From positions 82,964 to 146,963 of the forward strand of contig CAVOKW010000028.1 in assembly GCA_963696585.1 (NCBI GenBank): a stretch of DNA of 64,000 nt. Direction: 5' to 3'. The position numbers were made by a program, and so were the translations under genes. The DNA is from Parvibaculum sp963696585 (GTDB taxonomy: Bacteria; Pseudomonadota; Alphaproteobacteria; Parvibaculales; Parvibaculaceae). Under the pieces are notes generated by a model. The model saw only the letters and a program-made list of their open reading frames with translations. It was not told the DNA's origin and did not search any database. Of this stretch, positions 24,948 through 34,210 are shown piece by piece; the stretch's first letter is position 1; the number at the start of each line of letters is the position of its first letter.

Positions 24948-25937
24948 ATGAGCGTGCTTGTGACTGGCGGTGCGGGCTATATTGGCAGCCATACCGTCAT
25001 TGATCTGATGAATGCGGGAGAGGATGTCAGCGTTATTGACGACCTCTCGACCGGTTTCGACTGGGCCGTTCAGGTTCCAGACGCGCTTTATATCGGTGAC
25101 ATTGCCGATGAAGCGCTGGTTGCCCGGATTGTTGCCGAGCGCAAAATTACGGCCGTCATCCATTTCGCCGGGTCCATCGTGGTGCCGGAGTCGGTTGAAA
25201 ACCCGCTCAAGTATTATCTCAACAACACCGCCAAGACCCGCAGTCTGATTGAGGCTTGCGTCAAGGGTGGCGTCGAGCACTTCATCTTTTCGTCGACCGC
25301 TGCCGTCTATGGCATGATCGAGACGATGCCGGTGCGCGAGGATACGCCGCTCAATCCGATCTCGCCTTATGGCCGCTCCAAGCTGATGACCGAATGGATG
25401 CTGCGTGATGTATCCATTGCACATCCGATGAGCTTTGCGGCGCTGCGCTATTTCAACGTGGCGGGCAGCGACCCCAAGGGCCGCACCGGTCAGTCCACGG
25501 CGAATGCCACGCATCTCATCAAGGTTGCCTGCCAGACGGCACTCGGCCAGCGCGACCATATTGATGTTTTCGGTACGGATTATGCGACGCCGGATGGCAC
25601 CTGCGTCCGCGACTATATCCATGTGAGCGATCTGGCGGCGGCGCATACAGCCGCGCTGAATTATCTGCGCGCCAACAACAAGAGCATCATCGCCAATGCC
25701 GGTTATGGCCATGGCTTTTCGGTGCGCGAGGTGCTGGCCGCTGTGGAGCGCGTTGCCGGTCATGGCTTTGAGATTCGCGAGGCACCGCGCCGTCCGGGCG
25801 ACCCGGCTGCCATTGTTTCAGACCCGACGCTCATCAAGACGAGCTTTGGCTGGAAACCGGCCTATGACGACCTGGATCTCATCGTCACCCATGCGCTGGC
25901 CTGGGAAGAAAAGCTGGCCCTGCGTAACCGGCGTTAA
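24948..25937 (+). CDS. galE: UDP-glucose 4-epimerase
   Basis: 329 residues. GalE interconverts UDP-glucose and UDP-galactose (some forms also the N-acetyl sugars) using tightly bound NAD. The Rossmann motif VTGGAGYIGSH is at residues 5-15, the SSTAAVYG serine region near 117 and the catalytic Tyr-x-x-x-Lys as YGRSK near 143; AALRYFNVAGSDP follows. It lies 32 bases after cysNC and precedes glmU-glmS, giving a nucleotide-sugar cluster for envelope polysaccharide. Confidence 0.95.
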   Translation: MSVLVTGGAGYIGSHTVIDLMNAGEDVSVIDDLSTGFDWAVQVPDALYIGDIADEALVARIVAERKITAVIHFAGSIVVPESVENPLKYYLNNTAKTRSLIEACVKGGVEHFIFSSTAAVYGMIETMPVREDTPLNPISPYGRSKLMTEWMLRDVSIAHPMSFAALRYFNVAGSDPKGRTGQSTANATHLIKVACQTALGQRDHIDVFGTDYATPDGTCVRDYIHVSDLAAAHTAALNYLRANNKSIIANAGYGHGFSVREVLAAVERVAGHGFEIREAPRRPGDPAAIVSDPTLIKTSFGWKPAYDDLDLIVTHALAWEEKLALRNRR

Positions 25938-26065
25938 TAGGCATCCGGCGTTAACGGTTTTGCAGTGCAAGATAGTGAAATAATTATTCATTTCACGGCA
26001 AAATCAGACCTGTGCGACCCTCCGCGCCATAACGAGAAGGCCGGAACGACCGGAATCACAAGAGC

Positions 26066-27427
26066 ATGACTCAAGGCGCCATCACAGCTGTTGTCCTTGC
26101 CGCTGGAAAAGGCACGCGCATGAAATCGCGTCTGCCCAAAGGGCTGCATGCCATCGCCGGTCGTCCCATGATCGGCCATATCCTCGACCGGGTGGCCGGG
26201 ATGGGTGCGCGGCCTGTGCTGGTTGTTGGTCCGGACATGGCGGCTGTCAGCCAGTATGCACGCAGCATCGCGCCCGACACCGGCATTGCCATTCAGCGCG
26301 AACAGCTGGGGACAGGCGATGCTGTCAAGGCGGCGGAAGCGGCCGTTGGCGACAAGAGCGATATTGTCATCGTGATTTTTGGCGACACGCCGCTCGTGCG
26401 CAGCGAAACGCTTCGTGAGATGGCGGCCGCCTGCACCGGCGACACGGCCGTTGTCGTGCTCGGCTTTGAGGCAACTGATCCTGCCGCCTATGGCCGGTTG
26501 GTCGTTGATGGCTCAGGTGCTTTGCAGGCCATTGTCGAACGCAAGGATGCAACGCCCGCCGAATTGGCCATCACGCTTTGCAATGGCGGGGCCATGGCTG
26601 TTCGGCGCGCGGATCTTTTCCGGCTGCTCGCAAAACTCGGTAACAACAATGCCGCGGGCGAATATTATCTGACCGACGTCGTGCAACTGGCGCGCGCCGA
26701 AGGTCTTGGCTGTGCTGTCGTGCGCGCGCCGGAAGAAGATGTGCAGGGCGTCAACAGCCGGGCTGAACTTGCCGTTGTTGAAGCCGTGATGCAGCGACGT
26801 CTGCGCCGCAAGGCGATGGAAGAGGGCGCAACGCTTTCTGATCCTGATACGGTTTATTTTTGCGCCGACACGAAGATCGGACGTGACGTCACCATCGGCC
26901 AGCATGTCGTTTTCGGGCCGGGCGTCAGCGTCGCTGACAATGTCACCATCAAACCCTTTTGCCATATTGAAGGCACGCAGATTGAAGAAGGGGCGCAGAT
27001 TGGCCCCTATGCGCGGTTGCGTCCCGGCTCGGTCATTGGCAAGGACGCGCATATCGGCAATTTCGTTGAAACGAAAAAAGCCATGATCGAAGAAGGCGCG
27101 AAGGTCAATCACCTGACCTATATCGGCGATGCGCGCGTGGGCGCCAAAGCCAATATCGGCGCGGGCACCATCACCTGCAATTATGATGGCTATAACAAGT
27201 TTTTCACCGATATCGGCAAGGGGGCCTTTATTGGTTCCAATTCCTCGCTCATCGCGCCAGTCAAGATTGGCGACGGGGCCTATATCGGGTCCGGTAGCGT
27301 CGTGACCAAGGATGTGAGCGGCGATGCGCTTGCTGTCACACGTCCGCAGCAGACAGAAAAGCCCGGCTGGGCCGCGCGGTTCCGCGCCGTCAATGAAGCG
27401 CGCAAGAAGACAGGTTCGGAAAGCTGA
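26066..27427 (+). CDS. glmU: Bifunctional GlmU: glucosamine-1-P acetyltransferase / GlcNAc-1-P uridyltransferase
   Basis: 453 residues. GlmU acetylates glucosamine-1-phosphate and couples it to UTP to give UDP-GlcNAc for peptidoglycan and lipopolysaccharide. The N-terminal pyrophosphorylase domain has LAAGKGTRMKSRLPK at residues 11-25 and EQLGTGDAVKAAE; the C-terminal left-handed beta-helix has hexapeptide repeats from about residue 265 and the acetyltransferase active-site region TITCNYDGYNKF near 370. glmS starts 1 base after its stop. Confidence 0.97.
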   Translation: MTQGAITAVVLAAGKGTRMKSRLPKGLHAIAGRPMIGHILDRVAGMGARPVLVVGPDMAAVSQYARSIAPDTGIAIQREQLGTGDAVKAAEAAVGDKSDIVIVIFGDTPLVRSETLREMAAACTGDTAVVVLGFEATDPAAYGRLVVDGSGALQAIVERKDATPAELAITLCNGGAMAVRRADLFRLLAKLGNNNAAGEYYLTDVVQLARAEGLGCAVVRAPEEDVQGVNSRAELAVVEAVMQRRLRRKAMEEGATLSDPDTVYFCADTKIGRDVTIGQHVVFGPGVSVADNVTIKPFCHIEGTQIEEGAQIGPYARLRPGSVIGKDAHIGNFVETKKAMIEEGAKVNHLTYIGDARVGAKANIGAGTITCNYDGYNKFFTDIGKGAFIGSNSSLIAPVKIGDGAYIGSGSVVTKDVSGDALAVTRPQQTEKPGWAARFRAVNEARKKTGSES

Positions 27428-27428
27428 T

Positions 27429-29252
27429 ATGTGTGGAATCGTCGGTGTTGTTGGCAACAGGCAGGCTGCGCCCATCATTGTGGAAGCGCTGAAGCGTCTT
27501 GAATATCGTGGCTATGACAGCGCGGGAGTCGCCACCATTCATGATGGCGTGATTGATCGACGCCGCGCCCCGGGCAAACTCTTTCATCTTGAATCCCTGC
27601 TCGACAGGCAACCGCTGGATGGCTTGATCGGCATTGGCCACACGCGCTGGGCAACCCATGGTGCGCCGAGCGAGCGAAATGCCCATCCGCATGCGACGGA
27701 TCGCGTCGCCATTGTGCATAATGGCATCATTGAAAATTATCGCGAGCTTCGCGACCGGCTCGCCGCCGGGGGCGCCGTCTTTGTGACGGATACTGACTCC
27801 GAAATCGTTGCCCATCTTGTGACGCATTATCTGGACGAGGGTATGGCGCCGGAAGACGCGACCTTCGCCGCCCTGAAAGAGCTTGAAGGCGCCTTTGCGC
27901 TCGGCATCATTTTCAAGGGTCAGGAAGATCTCATCATCGGGGCGCGGCGCGGCAGTCCGCTTGCCATCGGCTATGGGGACGGAGCGATGTATCTGGGCTC
28001 GGATGCCTTTGCGCTCGCGCCGATGACCAATCGCGTGGCTTTTCTGGAAGAGGGTGACTGGGCCGTGCTGACGCGACGCGGCGCTGTCATTCATGACAGC
28101 GAGGGCCGGGTTGTCGAGCGCAAGGTCAAGATCACCGATGTCTCGGCAGCGCTTGTCGACAAGGGCAATCACCGTCACTTCATGGCGAAGGAAATCTTCG
28201 AGCAGCCGGAAGTCATCGCACATACGCTGTCGGAATATCTCAATCCGGTCGATGAAAAATTGCGCCTGCCGGACTTGCCGGTCGATCTCGCCACCGTTCA
28301 GCGCATCACGATTGTGGCCTGCGGCACGGCCTTTTATGCGGCCATGGTGGCGAAATACTGGTTTGAACGCTTTGCGCGGATTTCGGTCGAAGTCGATATT
28401 GCGTCGGAATTCCGCTATCGCAATGCCGCGCTGCTGCCCGGCGGGCTGGCGATTTTCATTTCGCAATCGGGCGAAACAGCCGACACGCTGGCCGCGCTTC
28501 GTTATTGTGCCGAGCGTGAGCAGAAAACGCTGGCTGTCGTCAATGTTGTGGAAAGTTCGATTGCGCGGGCCGCTGACGCGATCCTGCCGACCTATGCCGG
28601 TCCTGAAATCGGTGTGGCCTCAACCAAGGCCTTTACCTGTCAGTTGACCACGCTTGCGGTTCTGGCCATTCGTGCCGGGCTTGCCCGTGGCGTGATTGCG
28701 CCGGAAGACGAAGCGGGGTTTGTCCGTACCCTGCTTGAAATACCCCGTCATATGGCTGAGGCGCTGCAATCGGATCGCTCCATACAGACATTAAGCGCCG
28801 AGATCTCGCGGGCACGTGACGTGCTTTATCTCGCGCGGGGACATAATTATCCGATCGCCCTGGAAGGGGCTTTGAAGCTCAAGGAAATTTCCTATATCCA
28901 TGCCGAAGGCTATGCGGCCGGTGAATTGAAGCACGGCCCGATTGCGCTGATCGATGAGGACGTACCCGTCGTCGTGATTGCACCTGTCGATGATTTTTTC
29001 GACAAAACCATATCCAACATGCAGGAAGTGATCGCGCGCGGTGGCAAGGTGTTGCTCATCACCGACAAACCCGGTGTTGAGCGTGTCGGCGACAGTGTCT
29101 GGTCACATATCACCGTGCCGACGGTTCATCCGCTTATTGCGCCGATCATCAATGCAGTTCCCGTTCAGTTGCTGGCTTATCATACGGCCGTCTCGAAAGG
29201 CACGGATGTCGATCAGCCGCGCAATCTGGCAAAGTCCGTGACTGTCGAGTGA
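27429..29252 (+). CDS. glmS: Glutamine-fructose-6-phosphate aminotransferase (isomerising)
   Basis: 607 residues. GlmS makes glucosamine-6-phosphate from fructose-6-phosphate and glutamine, feeding GlmU. The Met is followed at once by the N-terminal nucleophile Cys (MCGIVGVVG); the glutaminase domain fills residues 1-~240, and two SIS domains follow (SQSGETADT near 350; the C-terminal LARGHNYPIALEGALKLKE and final PRNLAKSVTVE). No glmS ribozyme-like leader is possible because glmU ends one base before the ATG. Confidence 0.97.
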   Translation: MCGIVGVVGNRQAAPIIVEALKRLEYRGYDSAGVATIHDGVIDRRRAPGKLFHLESLLDRQPLDGLIGIGHTRWATHGAPSERNAHPHATDRVAIVHNGIIENYRELRDRLAAGGAVFVTDTDSEIVAHLVTHYLDEGMAPEDATFAALKELEGAFALGIIFKGQEDLIIGARRGSPLAIGYGDGAMYLGSDAFALAPMTNRVAFLEEGDWAVLTRRGAVIHDSEGRVVERKVKITDVSAALVDKGNHRHFMAKEIFEQPEVIAHTLSEYLNPVDEKLRLPDLPVDLATVQRITIVACGTAFYAAMVAKYWFERFARISVEVDIASEFRYRNAALLPGGLAIFISQSGETADTLAALRYCAEREQKTLAVVNVVESSIARAADAILPTYAGPEIGVASTKAFTCQLTTLAVLAIRAGLARGVIAPEDEAGFVRTLLEIPRHMAEALQSDRSIQTLSAEISRARDVLYLARGHNYPIALEGALKLKEISYIHAEGYAAGELKHGPIALIDEDVPVVVIAPVDDFFDKTISNMQEVIARGGKVLLITDKPGVERVGDSVWSHITVPTVHPLIAPIINAVPVQLLAYHTAVSKGTDVDQPRNLAKSVTVE

Positions 29253-29459
29253 GCCTTCCAGAAACGACTCCACGACGTGTTTTCCCTGTTCTGTTGGCTA
29301 TGCGTAACATGCAGCAAGCCACGAGGGTGAATGCTGGACCATTGGGCTCAACTCGAACTGCGTGTGCCCTCAAATCACATTGCCGTGCGGCGCGCCGCAC
29401 TTGGTGCGAAGTCCGCCTGAAATGGCGCCTCATCCGTCAACGACGAGACTGGCTGCATC

Positions 29460-29759
29460 ATGAAACGCATCATCATCAGTGCAGCCGACGAAACGTTCCG
29501 GGACCCTTTGATTGAGCTCTTATCATCGCTGCATCAATGGGACGAGCCTCTGGCGGATGCCATTGGCGTTCTTGATGTCGGGCTCGCCGCGCAATCACTG
29601 GCGCAAATTGAACCCCTGGTGTCTCTTCGATCTGGTGTGCGATTCGCCCTTTTTTCTGCATCAGCCAATTTCGCAAATGCAGCAAATATGCGCTGGCCCT
29701 GCAATAATCGCACCCATTCGGACGTAGAACCAGAACGTGCTAGATTTATGACATTATAA
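29460..29759 (+). pseudogene. Possible decayed N-terminal remnant of a glycosyltransferase-like gene
   Basis: An open frame of 99 codons. Its first ~50 residues (KRIIISAADETFRDPLIELL, then IGVLDVGLAAQSLAQIEP) resemble the N-terminus of nucleotide-sugar glycosyltransferase-like proteins; after that the sequence loses any protein-like pattern and runs into a stop, as if the rest had been deleted. The resemblance is from memory of the pattern and needs a search. The 207 bases upstream to glmS hold only a 29-codon frame (29331-29420, start MLDHWAQLEL) that I do not recognise. It could instead be a short genuine protein. Confidence 0.35.
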
Positions 29760-29784
29760 ACTCTGCGCAAGGGGAGCGCGGGAT

Positions 29785-31023
29785 ATGCATCAATTGCTGA
29801 AATCTGGTCTGATCTGTCTGGCCTTATCGGGCGCGGCGAGCCTCGTTGTTTTCACGTCACCGGCAATGGCTGAAACGGCCCTGCCAAGTGGCGCAATGAG
29901 CGAACTTGAGACCGGCGCCAAGGCGATCGATGACAAGCGATATGAAGATGCGATAGCAGCCTTTTCAAGGGCGCTGGACAGCGAACAACTTGACGGCGAG
30001 GGGCAGGCGCTTGCTCATCACCATCGCGGGATCGCGCAACAGCGTTCGGGAAAGTATGCGCTTGCCATTGCTGACTATAGCTATGCGATCAATTCCAGAC
30101 GATTGCCGGACAACGTCCTGGCCCGGACCTACTACAATCGCGCGATCGCTTATGGCGAGATGAATGATCCGACCGCGGCTGAAGCCGACTATGACAGGTG
30201 CATTGAGGTGGCTCCGACATTCGCTGCCGCCTATCACAATCGCGCCAATCTGGAGCGTCGTCGTGGCGCTTATGCCGATGCCATCAGTGACTATAGTTCC
30301 GCCGTGATGCGGCTGGCACCGGCAGACCAGAAGCTCTCACTTTATGGTCGCTCTCTGGCGCGCGAACAATCAGCCGATCTGGAAGGCGCCAAGGCTGATC
30401 TGGAAATGGCATTGCGGCTGGACCCATCGTATAAGCTGGCGCGCGACAAGCTGGCTGAGCTGAACAGGCTCCAGACTGAAAAAACAGCCTCGATCACGCC
30501 ACCCAAGGTTCTCAGCACAAAAACGGCGCCGACCAAAAGCGATGTCATCCGGGTGGCATCTGCCGGAGGGTGGGAGACAACCGCAGTGCGCTTTGAAAAC
30601 GGGACGCCCATACTCAGGCCGCAAGCAACTGCTGAAGGAAGCGCCCCCGATGTGGGCAACAGGGTCGCGAGCCTGCCGCAGCCGGTTGCAACGCCAAAGA
30701 TTCCTCTCACGCCGGTGAGTGCTGAACTTAAACCCTCACAAGAGGCGATGAACGAGCCTTCTTCCCGTTCATCCGACAAGTATCGGATTCAGCTCGGTGC
30801 CTTTCGGAGTGAGGATGGCGCCATGGGGCAATGGCAAAGCCTGATTGGCAAGGCGCATGACAGTCTGGCGGGGCATGAACCGCAGGTCGAGCGCGCGGAT
30901 CTGGGAGAGAAGGGCATTTATTATCGCCTCCAGACAAACGGCTTCAAAACGGCATCAGAAGCAAAATCGCTCTGCTCCTCGCTTAAAGCGCAAAATCTGG
31001 ATTGCATTGTCGTTATCCGCTGA
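29785..31023 (+). CDS. Exported TPR- and SPOR-domain protein
   Basis: 412 residues. A signal peptide (residues 1-~30, ending SPAMAE) predicts export. Residues ~38-225 form about five tetratricopeptide repeats (for example YEDAIAAFSRALDSEQ, TYYNRAIAYGEMNDPTAAEADYDRCIE, AYHNRANLERRRGAYADAISDYS), a protein-binding scaffold. A low-complexity linker leads to a C-terminal SPOR domain (~332-412, YRIQLGAFRSEDGAMGQWQSL and GIYYRLQTNGFKTASEAKSLC) that should bind peptidoglycan. A cell-wall or divisome scaffold role is inferred. GGGGAGCGCGGG lies upstream of the ATG. Confidence 0.85.
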   Translation: MHQLLKSGLICLALSGAASLVVFTSPAMAETALPSGAMSELETGAKAIDDKRYEDAIAAFSRALDSEQLDGEGQALAHHHRGIAQQRSGKYALAIADYSYAINSRRLPDNVLARTYYNRAIAYGEMNDPTAAEADYDRCIEVAPTFAAAYHNRANLERRRGAYADAISDYSSAVMRLAPADQKLSLYGRSLAREQSADLEGAKADLEMALRLDPSYKLARDKLAELNRLQTEKTASITPPKVLSTKTAPTKSDVIRVASAGGWETTAVRFENGTPILRPQATAEGSAPDVGNRVASLPQPVATPKIPLTPVSAELKPSQEAMNEPSSRSSDKYRIQLGAFRSEDGAMGQWQSLIGKAHDSLAGHEPQVERADLGEKGIYYRLQTNGFKTASEAKSLCSSLKAQNLDCIVVIR

Positions 31024-31067
31024 CCCGTTCTACGGCTGCTTGACCCAGCGACAGTGGGGGCTGTGCC

Positions 31068-31244
31068 ATGACAGACGATCATTTCCGCACCACTCCCCTT
31101 TTCGACGCGCCCGTGCCGTCGCCCCTTCAATATGCTTGGCTGAACGGCATCGTCGCGATTGGCGAGGAACGTTTGACGGGAGAAGGCGTCAGCCACCGCA
31201 TCTTGGTATCGACTGACATGACGGCAAATCGGGAACCTGCGTGA
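31068..31244 (+). CDS. Unrecognised small protein (58 residues)
   Basis: A 58-residue open frame from ATG 31068, not recognised. It is polar, without a membrane helix or signal peptide, has a proline-rich N-terminal half (FDAPVPSPLQYAWLNG) and a central GIVAIGEERLTGEG turn. It lies 44 bases after the TPR-SPOR gene and 75 bases before the HMG-CoA-synthase-like gene, on the same strand. Position upstream of the acyl-CoA pair may be coincidence. The short length leaves real doubt that it is translated. Confidence 0.4.
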   Translation: MTDDHFRTTPLFDAPVPSPLQYAWLNGIVAIGEERLTGEGVSHRILVSTDMTANREPA

Positions 31245-31319
31245 CAGGCTTGTTGTGCCTGGGGCGGGTTCTCCTTTAGAATATACCAAAAGGTAGAAAA
31301 AACTGAAGATGAGGAACGA

Positions 31320-32834
31320 ATGAGCAAGCAGGGGCAAGCAGTCGGTTTGACCGCATTCGGTGGCTATGTGCCGCGGTTGCGACTTCAGCGTAAGGCGATC
31401 GTGCAGGCGAATGCCTGGGTCGCGCCCAATTTCCTGGGCAAGGGCAAGGGCGAACGCGCCATGGCCAATTGGGACGAAGACAGCGTGACCATGGCTGTGG
31501 AAGCCGCGCGCGATCTTCTGGGAACGGCTGATGATCGCAGTCATGTTGATGCGCTCTATTTCGCCTCCACCACCATGCCCTTCAAGGATCGTCTGAACAG
31601 CGGCATCGTCGCCGCCGCTTTGACGCTCGAACACACCATCACGGCTGTCGATATTGCCTCGACCCAGCGGGCAGGCACATCGGCCCTCATGCAAGCGCTG
31701 AATGCCGCCCAGGCTGGCGCGGCAAAGAACGCGCTGGTCGTTGCTTCCGATCATCGCCGGACGCGGGCGGTGAGCGCACAGGAACTTGATTTCGGCGATG
31801 GTGCCGCCGCGCTCATGGTCGGCACGGAAAATATCATTGCAACTTATCTGGGTGGCGCGAGTGTCACGACGGATTTTGTCGATCATTTCCGTGGTGATAC
31901 GGCAGAGTTCGACTATCAGTGGGAAGAACGCTGGATCCGCGACGAAGGCTTTTCCAAAATCGTGCCGCAGGCGATTGCTGCGGGACTGGCCAAAGCCAAT
32001 GTGGCGGCGGGCGACATTGCCCATATCGTTCTGCCCTGCACCTTCGGCGAAAAATTTGCGAGCCAGATCGCCAAGAAGGCCGGCCTCAATCCAGAAGCTG
32101 TTTGCGACACGCTGGCGGCCAATTGCGGCGAAACAGGCTCGGCCCACGCACTCGTCATGCTCGTCAATATGCTGCAAACCAAAGCCAGGGCAGGCGACAA
32201 GGTGCTCGTGCTGCATTTTGGTGGCGGCTGCGATGCACTGGTCTTTGAAGTGACCGACAAGCTCGCCGCTCAGCCCACGCGTCGCGGCATTGTCGGCTCG
32301 CTCGCCGAACGGGTCGAAGAAAACAATTATCTCAAGTTCCTGACCTTCAATGGTCTGATCGAGTGGGAAAAAGGCATGCGGTCGGAAAACGACAAGAAGA
32401 CCGCGCTGACAACGCTCTATCGCAATGAAGACATGCTGATGGGACTGGTCGGTGGCCGTTGCACCGAAACAGGCGTCGTACAGTTTCCGCGCTCACGCAT
32501 TTCGGTCAATCCGAACAACCACACGGTTGATACGCAGGAGCCCTACAAGTTTGCCGAACGCAAGGCGAGCATCCTGTCCTGGTCAGCCGACTATCTGACT
32601 TTCAGCATGAACCCGCCCAGCCATTACGGCATGGTCACTTTTGCGGAAGGTGGCCGCATGATGCTCGATTTCACCGATGTGGAAGTCGGCAGCGTCGATA
32701 GCGGCATGGATGTGCGTCTGGTCTTCCGCATCAAGGATTTCGATGAGGTGCGTGGCTTCCGCCGTTATTTCTGGAAAGCCGTGCCCATCGCCACGAGCAA
32801 TTCATCATCCAAAACCAATCAGGCCGCTGAATAA
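31320..32834 (+). CDS. HMG-CoA synthase-fold protein fused to a DUF35 (OB-fold) domain, catalytic residues lost
   Basis: 504 residues in two parts. Residues 1-~320 have the thiolase-like fold of HMG-CoA synthase (GYVPRLRL start, DFGDGAAALMVG, the C-terminal VLHFGGGCDALVFEV). The catalytic Cys position reads STQRAGTSAL, so Gln116 replaces Cys, and the His loop (FHQPNGK in archaeal enzymes) reads PCTFGEK without His. Residues ~350-490 are a DUF35 OB-fold whose zinc ribbon is reduced to one Cys (GGRCTETGVVQFPRSRISV). It is 19 bases ahead of an SCP2-type thiolase. In archaea, thiolase, DUF35 and HMG-CoA synthase form one complex; here the synthase part appears non-catalytic, perhaps structural or CoA-binding. 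Confidence 0.82.
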   Translation: MSKQGQAVGLTAFGGYVPRLRLQRKAIVQANAWVAPNFLGKGKGERAMANWDEDSVTMAVEAARDLLGTADDRSHVDALYFASTTMPFKDRLNSGIVAAALTLEHTITAVDIASTQRAGTSALMQALNAAQAGAAKNALVVASDHRRTRAVSAQELDFGDGAAALMVGTENIIATYLGGASVTTDFVDHFRGDTAEFDYQWEERWIRDEGFSKIVPQAIAAGLAKANVAAGDIAHIVLPCTFGEKFASQIAKKAGLNPEAVCDTLAANCGETGSAHALVMLVNMLQTKARAGDKVLVLHFGGGCDALVFEVTDKLAAQPTRRGIVGSLAERVEENNYLKFLTFNGLIEWEKGMRSENDKKTALTTLYRNEDMLMGLVGGRCTETGVVQFPRSRISVNPNNHTVDTQEPYKFAERKASILSWSADYLTFSMNPPSHYGMVTFAEGGRMMLDFTDVEVGSVDSGMDVRLVFRIKDFDEVRGFRRYFWKAVPIATSNSSSKTNQAAE

Positions 32835-32853
32835 GCGCGCAGGGAGAAAGCAA

Positions 32854-34056
32854 ATGGCTGCAGGTATCAGAGACAAGGTTGCCATTCTGGGCATGGGCTG
32901 CTCGAAGTTTGGCGAACGCTGGGACGCTGGTCCCGATGAATTGATGGTCGAGGCCTATCTCGAAGCGATGGCTGATGCAGGTATCGAGCCGACGCAGCTT
33001 GATGCGGCATGGTTCTCGACCCATGCCGATGAAGTCGGTACGGGCAAGGGCGGCACGCCGGCTTCGCTTGCTTTGCGTTTGCCCAACATCGCGGTGACGC
33101 GCGTTGAAAACTTCTGCGCCTCCGGCTCGGAAGCGCTGCGCGGCGCGGCTTATGCGGTTGCTTCAGGCGCTTGCGACATTGCGCTCGCGATTGGCGTCGA
33201 AAAGCTCAAGGACACGGGCTATGGCGGGTTGCCGGTCGGCAATATGGGCACGCTGTCGCCACAATGGTCGCCGAACAGTTCGGCGCCGGGTCTCTTCGCG
33301 CAGCTCGCCTCCGCCTATCGCGCCAAGCATGGCGTGTCGCGTCAGGATCTCAAGCGCGCCATCGCGCATGTCTCGGTCAAGAGCCATGCCAATGGGGCCA
33401 AGAACCCCAAGGCGCATTTGCGAAATGCGGTGAGCGAAGACATCGTGCTCAATGCGCCGATGATTGCCGAACCGCTCGGTCTTTTCGACTGCTGTGGTGT
33501 ATCGGACGGATCGGCTTGCGCCATTCTGACAACGCCGGAAATCGCCAGGGCGATGGGCAAGAAAGACATTGTCGCCATCAAGGCGTTGCAGCTTTCGGTC
33601 TCGAATGGTCTGGAGGCGCAGCATAATTCATGGGATGGCAGCTATTTCCACACCACGCGCATCGCCGCCCAGAAGGCTTACAAGGAAGCAGGCATTCAGC
33701 GGCCACGCGATGAAGTCAGCATGTTTGAAGTGCATGACTGCTTTTCGATCACGGAACTCGTGACCATGGAAGACCTGTTCATTTCGCCCGAAGGCGGCGC
33801 GGTGAAGGACATCATGGACGGGTTTTATGACGCTGACGGCAAAATCCCGTGCCAGATTGATGGTGGCTTGAAGTGTTTTGGCCATCCCATCGGTGCCTCG
33901 GGCCTGCGCATGGCTTATGAGATGTATCTCCAGCTTCAGGGCCGGGCCGGGGAGCGCCAGTTGGCCAATCCGCGTATTGGCCTGACGCATAATCTCGGTG
34001 GCACGCCCAGCACCAATGTGTGCTCGGTATCGATCATTGGCGCGCTTGGCGCCTGA
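32854..34056 (+). CDS. SCP2-type thiolase (acetyl-CoA acetyltransferase family)
   Basis: 400 residues. Thiolases make or break C-C bonds between acyl-CoAs. Catalytic elements are intact: nucleophile Cys in VENFCASGSEALR (near residue 88), His in FEVHDCFSITEL (near 292) and GGLKCFGHPIGASGLRM (near 340), and the final THNLGGTPSTNVCSVSI. The SCP2/Ltp type usually works with DUF35 partners, as in the archaeal mevalonate complex, Ltp2-ChsH2 of steroid degradation and BbsAB of toluene degradation. Here the DUF35 partner is fused to the upstream protein. AGGGAGAAAGCAA precedes ATG 32854. Whether it acts as a thiolase or an aldolase cannot be told. Confidence 0.9.
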   Translation: MAAGIRDKVAILGMGCSKFGERWDAGPDELMVEAYLEAMADAGIEPTQLDAAWFSTHADEVGTGKGGTPASLALRLPNIAVTRVENFCASGSEALRGAAYAVASGACDIALAIGVEKLKDTGYGGLPVGNMGTLSPQWSPNSSAPGLFAQLASAYRAKHGVSRQDLKRAIAHVSVKSHANGAKNPKAHLRNAVSEDIVLNAPMIAEPLGLFDCCGVSDGSACAILTTPEIARAMGKKDIVAIKALQLSVSNGLEAQHNSWDGSYFHTTRIAAQKAYKEAGIQRPRDEVSMFEVHDCFSITELVTMEDLFISPEGGAVKDIMDGFYDADGKIPCQIDGGLKCFGHPIGASGLRMAYEMYLQLQGRAGERQLANPRIGLTHNLGGTPSTNVCSVSIIGALGA

Positions 34057-34080
34057 ACCGATCATGACAATTTGACGAGG

Positions 34081-34112
34081 GGGCCCGGACACAAAGTCTC
34101 GGGCCCTTTTTT
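34081..34112 (+). terminator. Rho-independent terminator after the thiolase gene
   Basis: GGGCCCG-GAC pairs with GTC-T-CGGGCCC (one bulged T) around a short loop, followed by six T residues. It closes the two-gene HMG-CoA-synthase-like/thiolase unit 24 bases after the stop. Confidence 0.85.
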
Positions 34113-34210
34113 CATTTACCGGGAATCGCCGGGATAGGGTAGTTTCGGGCCAGTCTTTCAGGCGCTTCTGGCAGGTTTCGACCGGGGCCCATCACACGAG
34201 CGCAGGCTTC

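Noticed and set aside
25920..25965. Repeat CCGGCGTTAA twice after galE, considered as a terminator
   Set aside because: The copies are direct, not inverted, and pairing of the flanking AACCG/CGGTT is too short to claim a hairpin.
27400..27432. A glmS ribozyme
   Set aside because: glmU ends one base before glmS, leaving no untranslated leader; such ribozymes are mainly known from Gram-positive bacteria.
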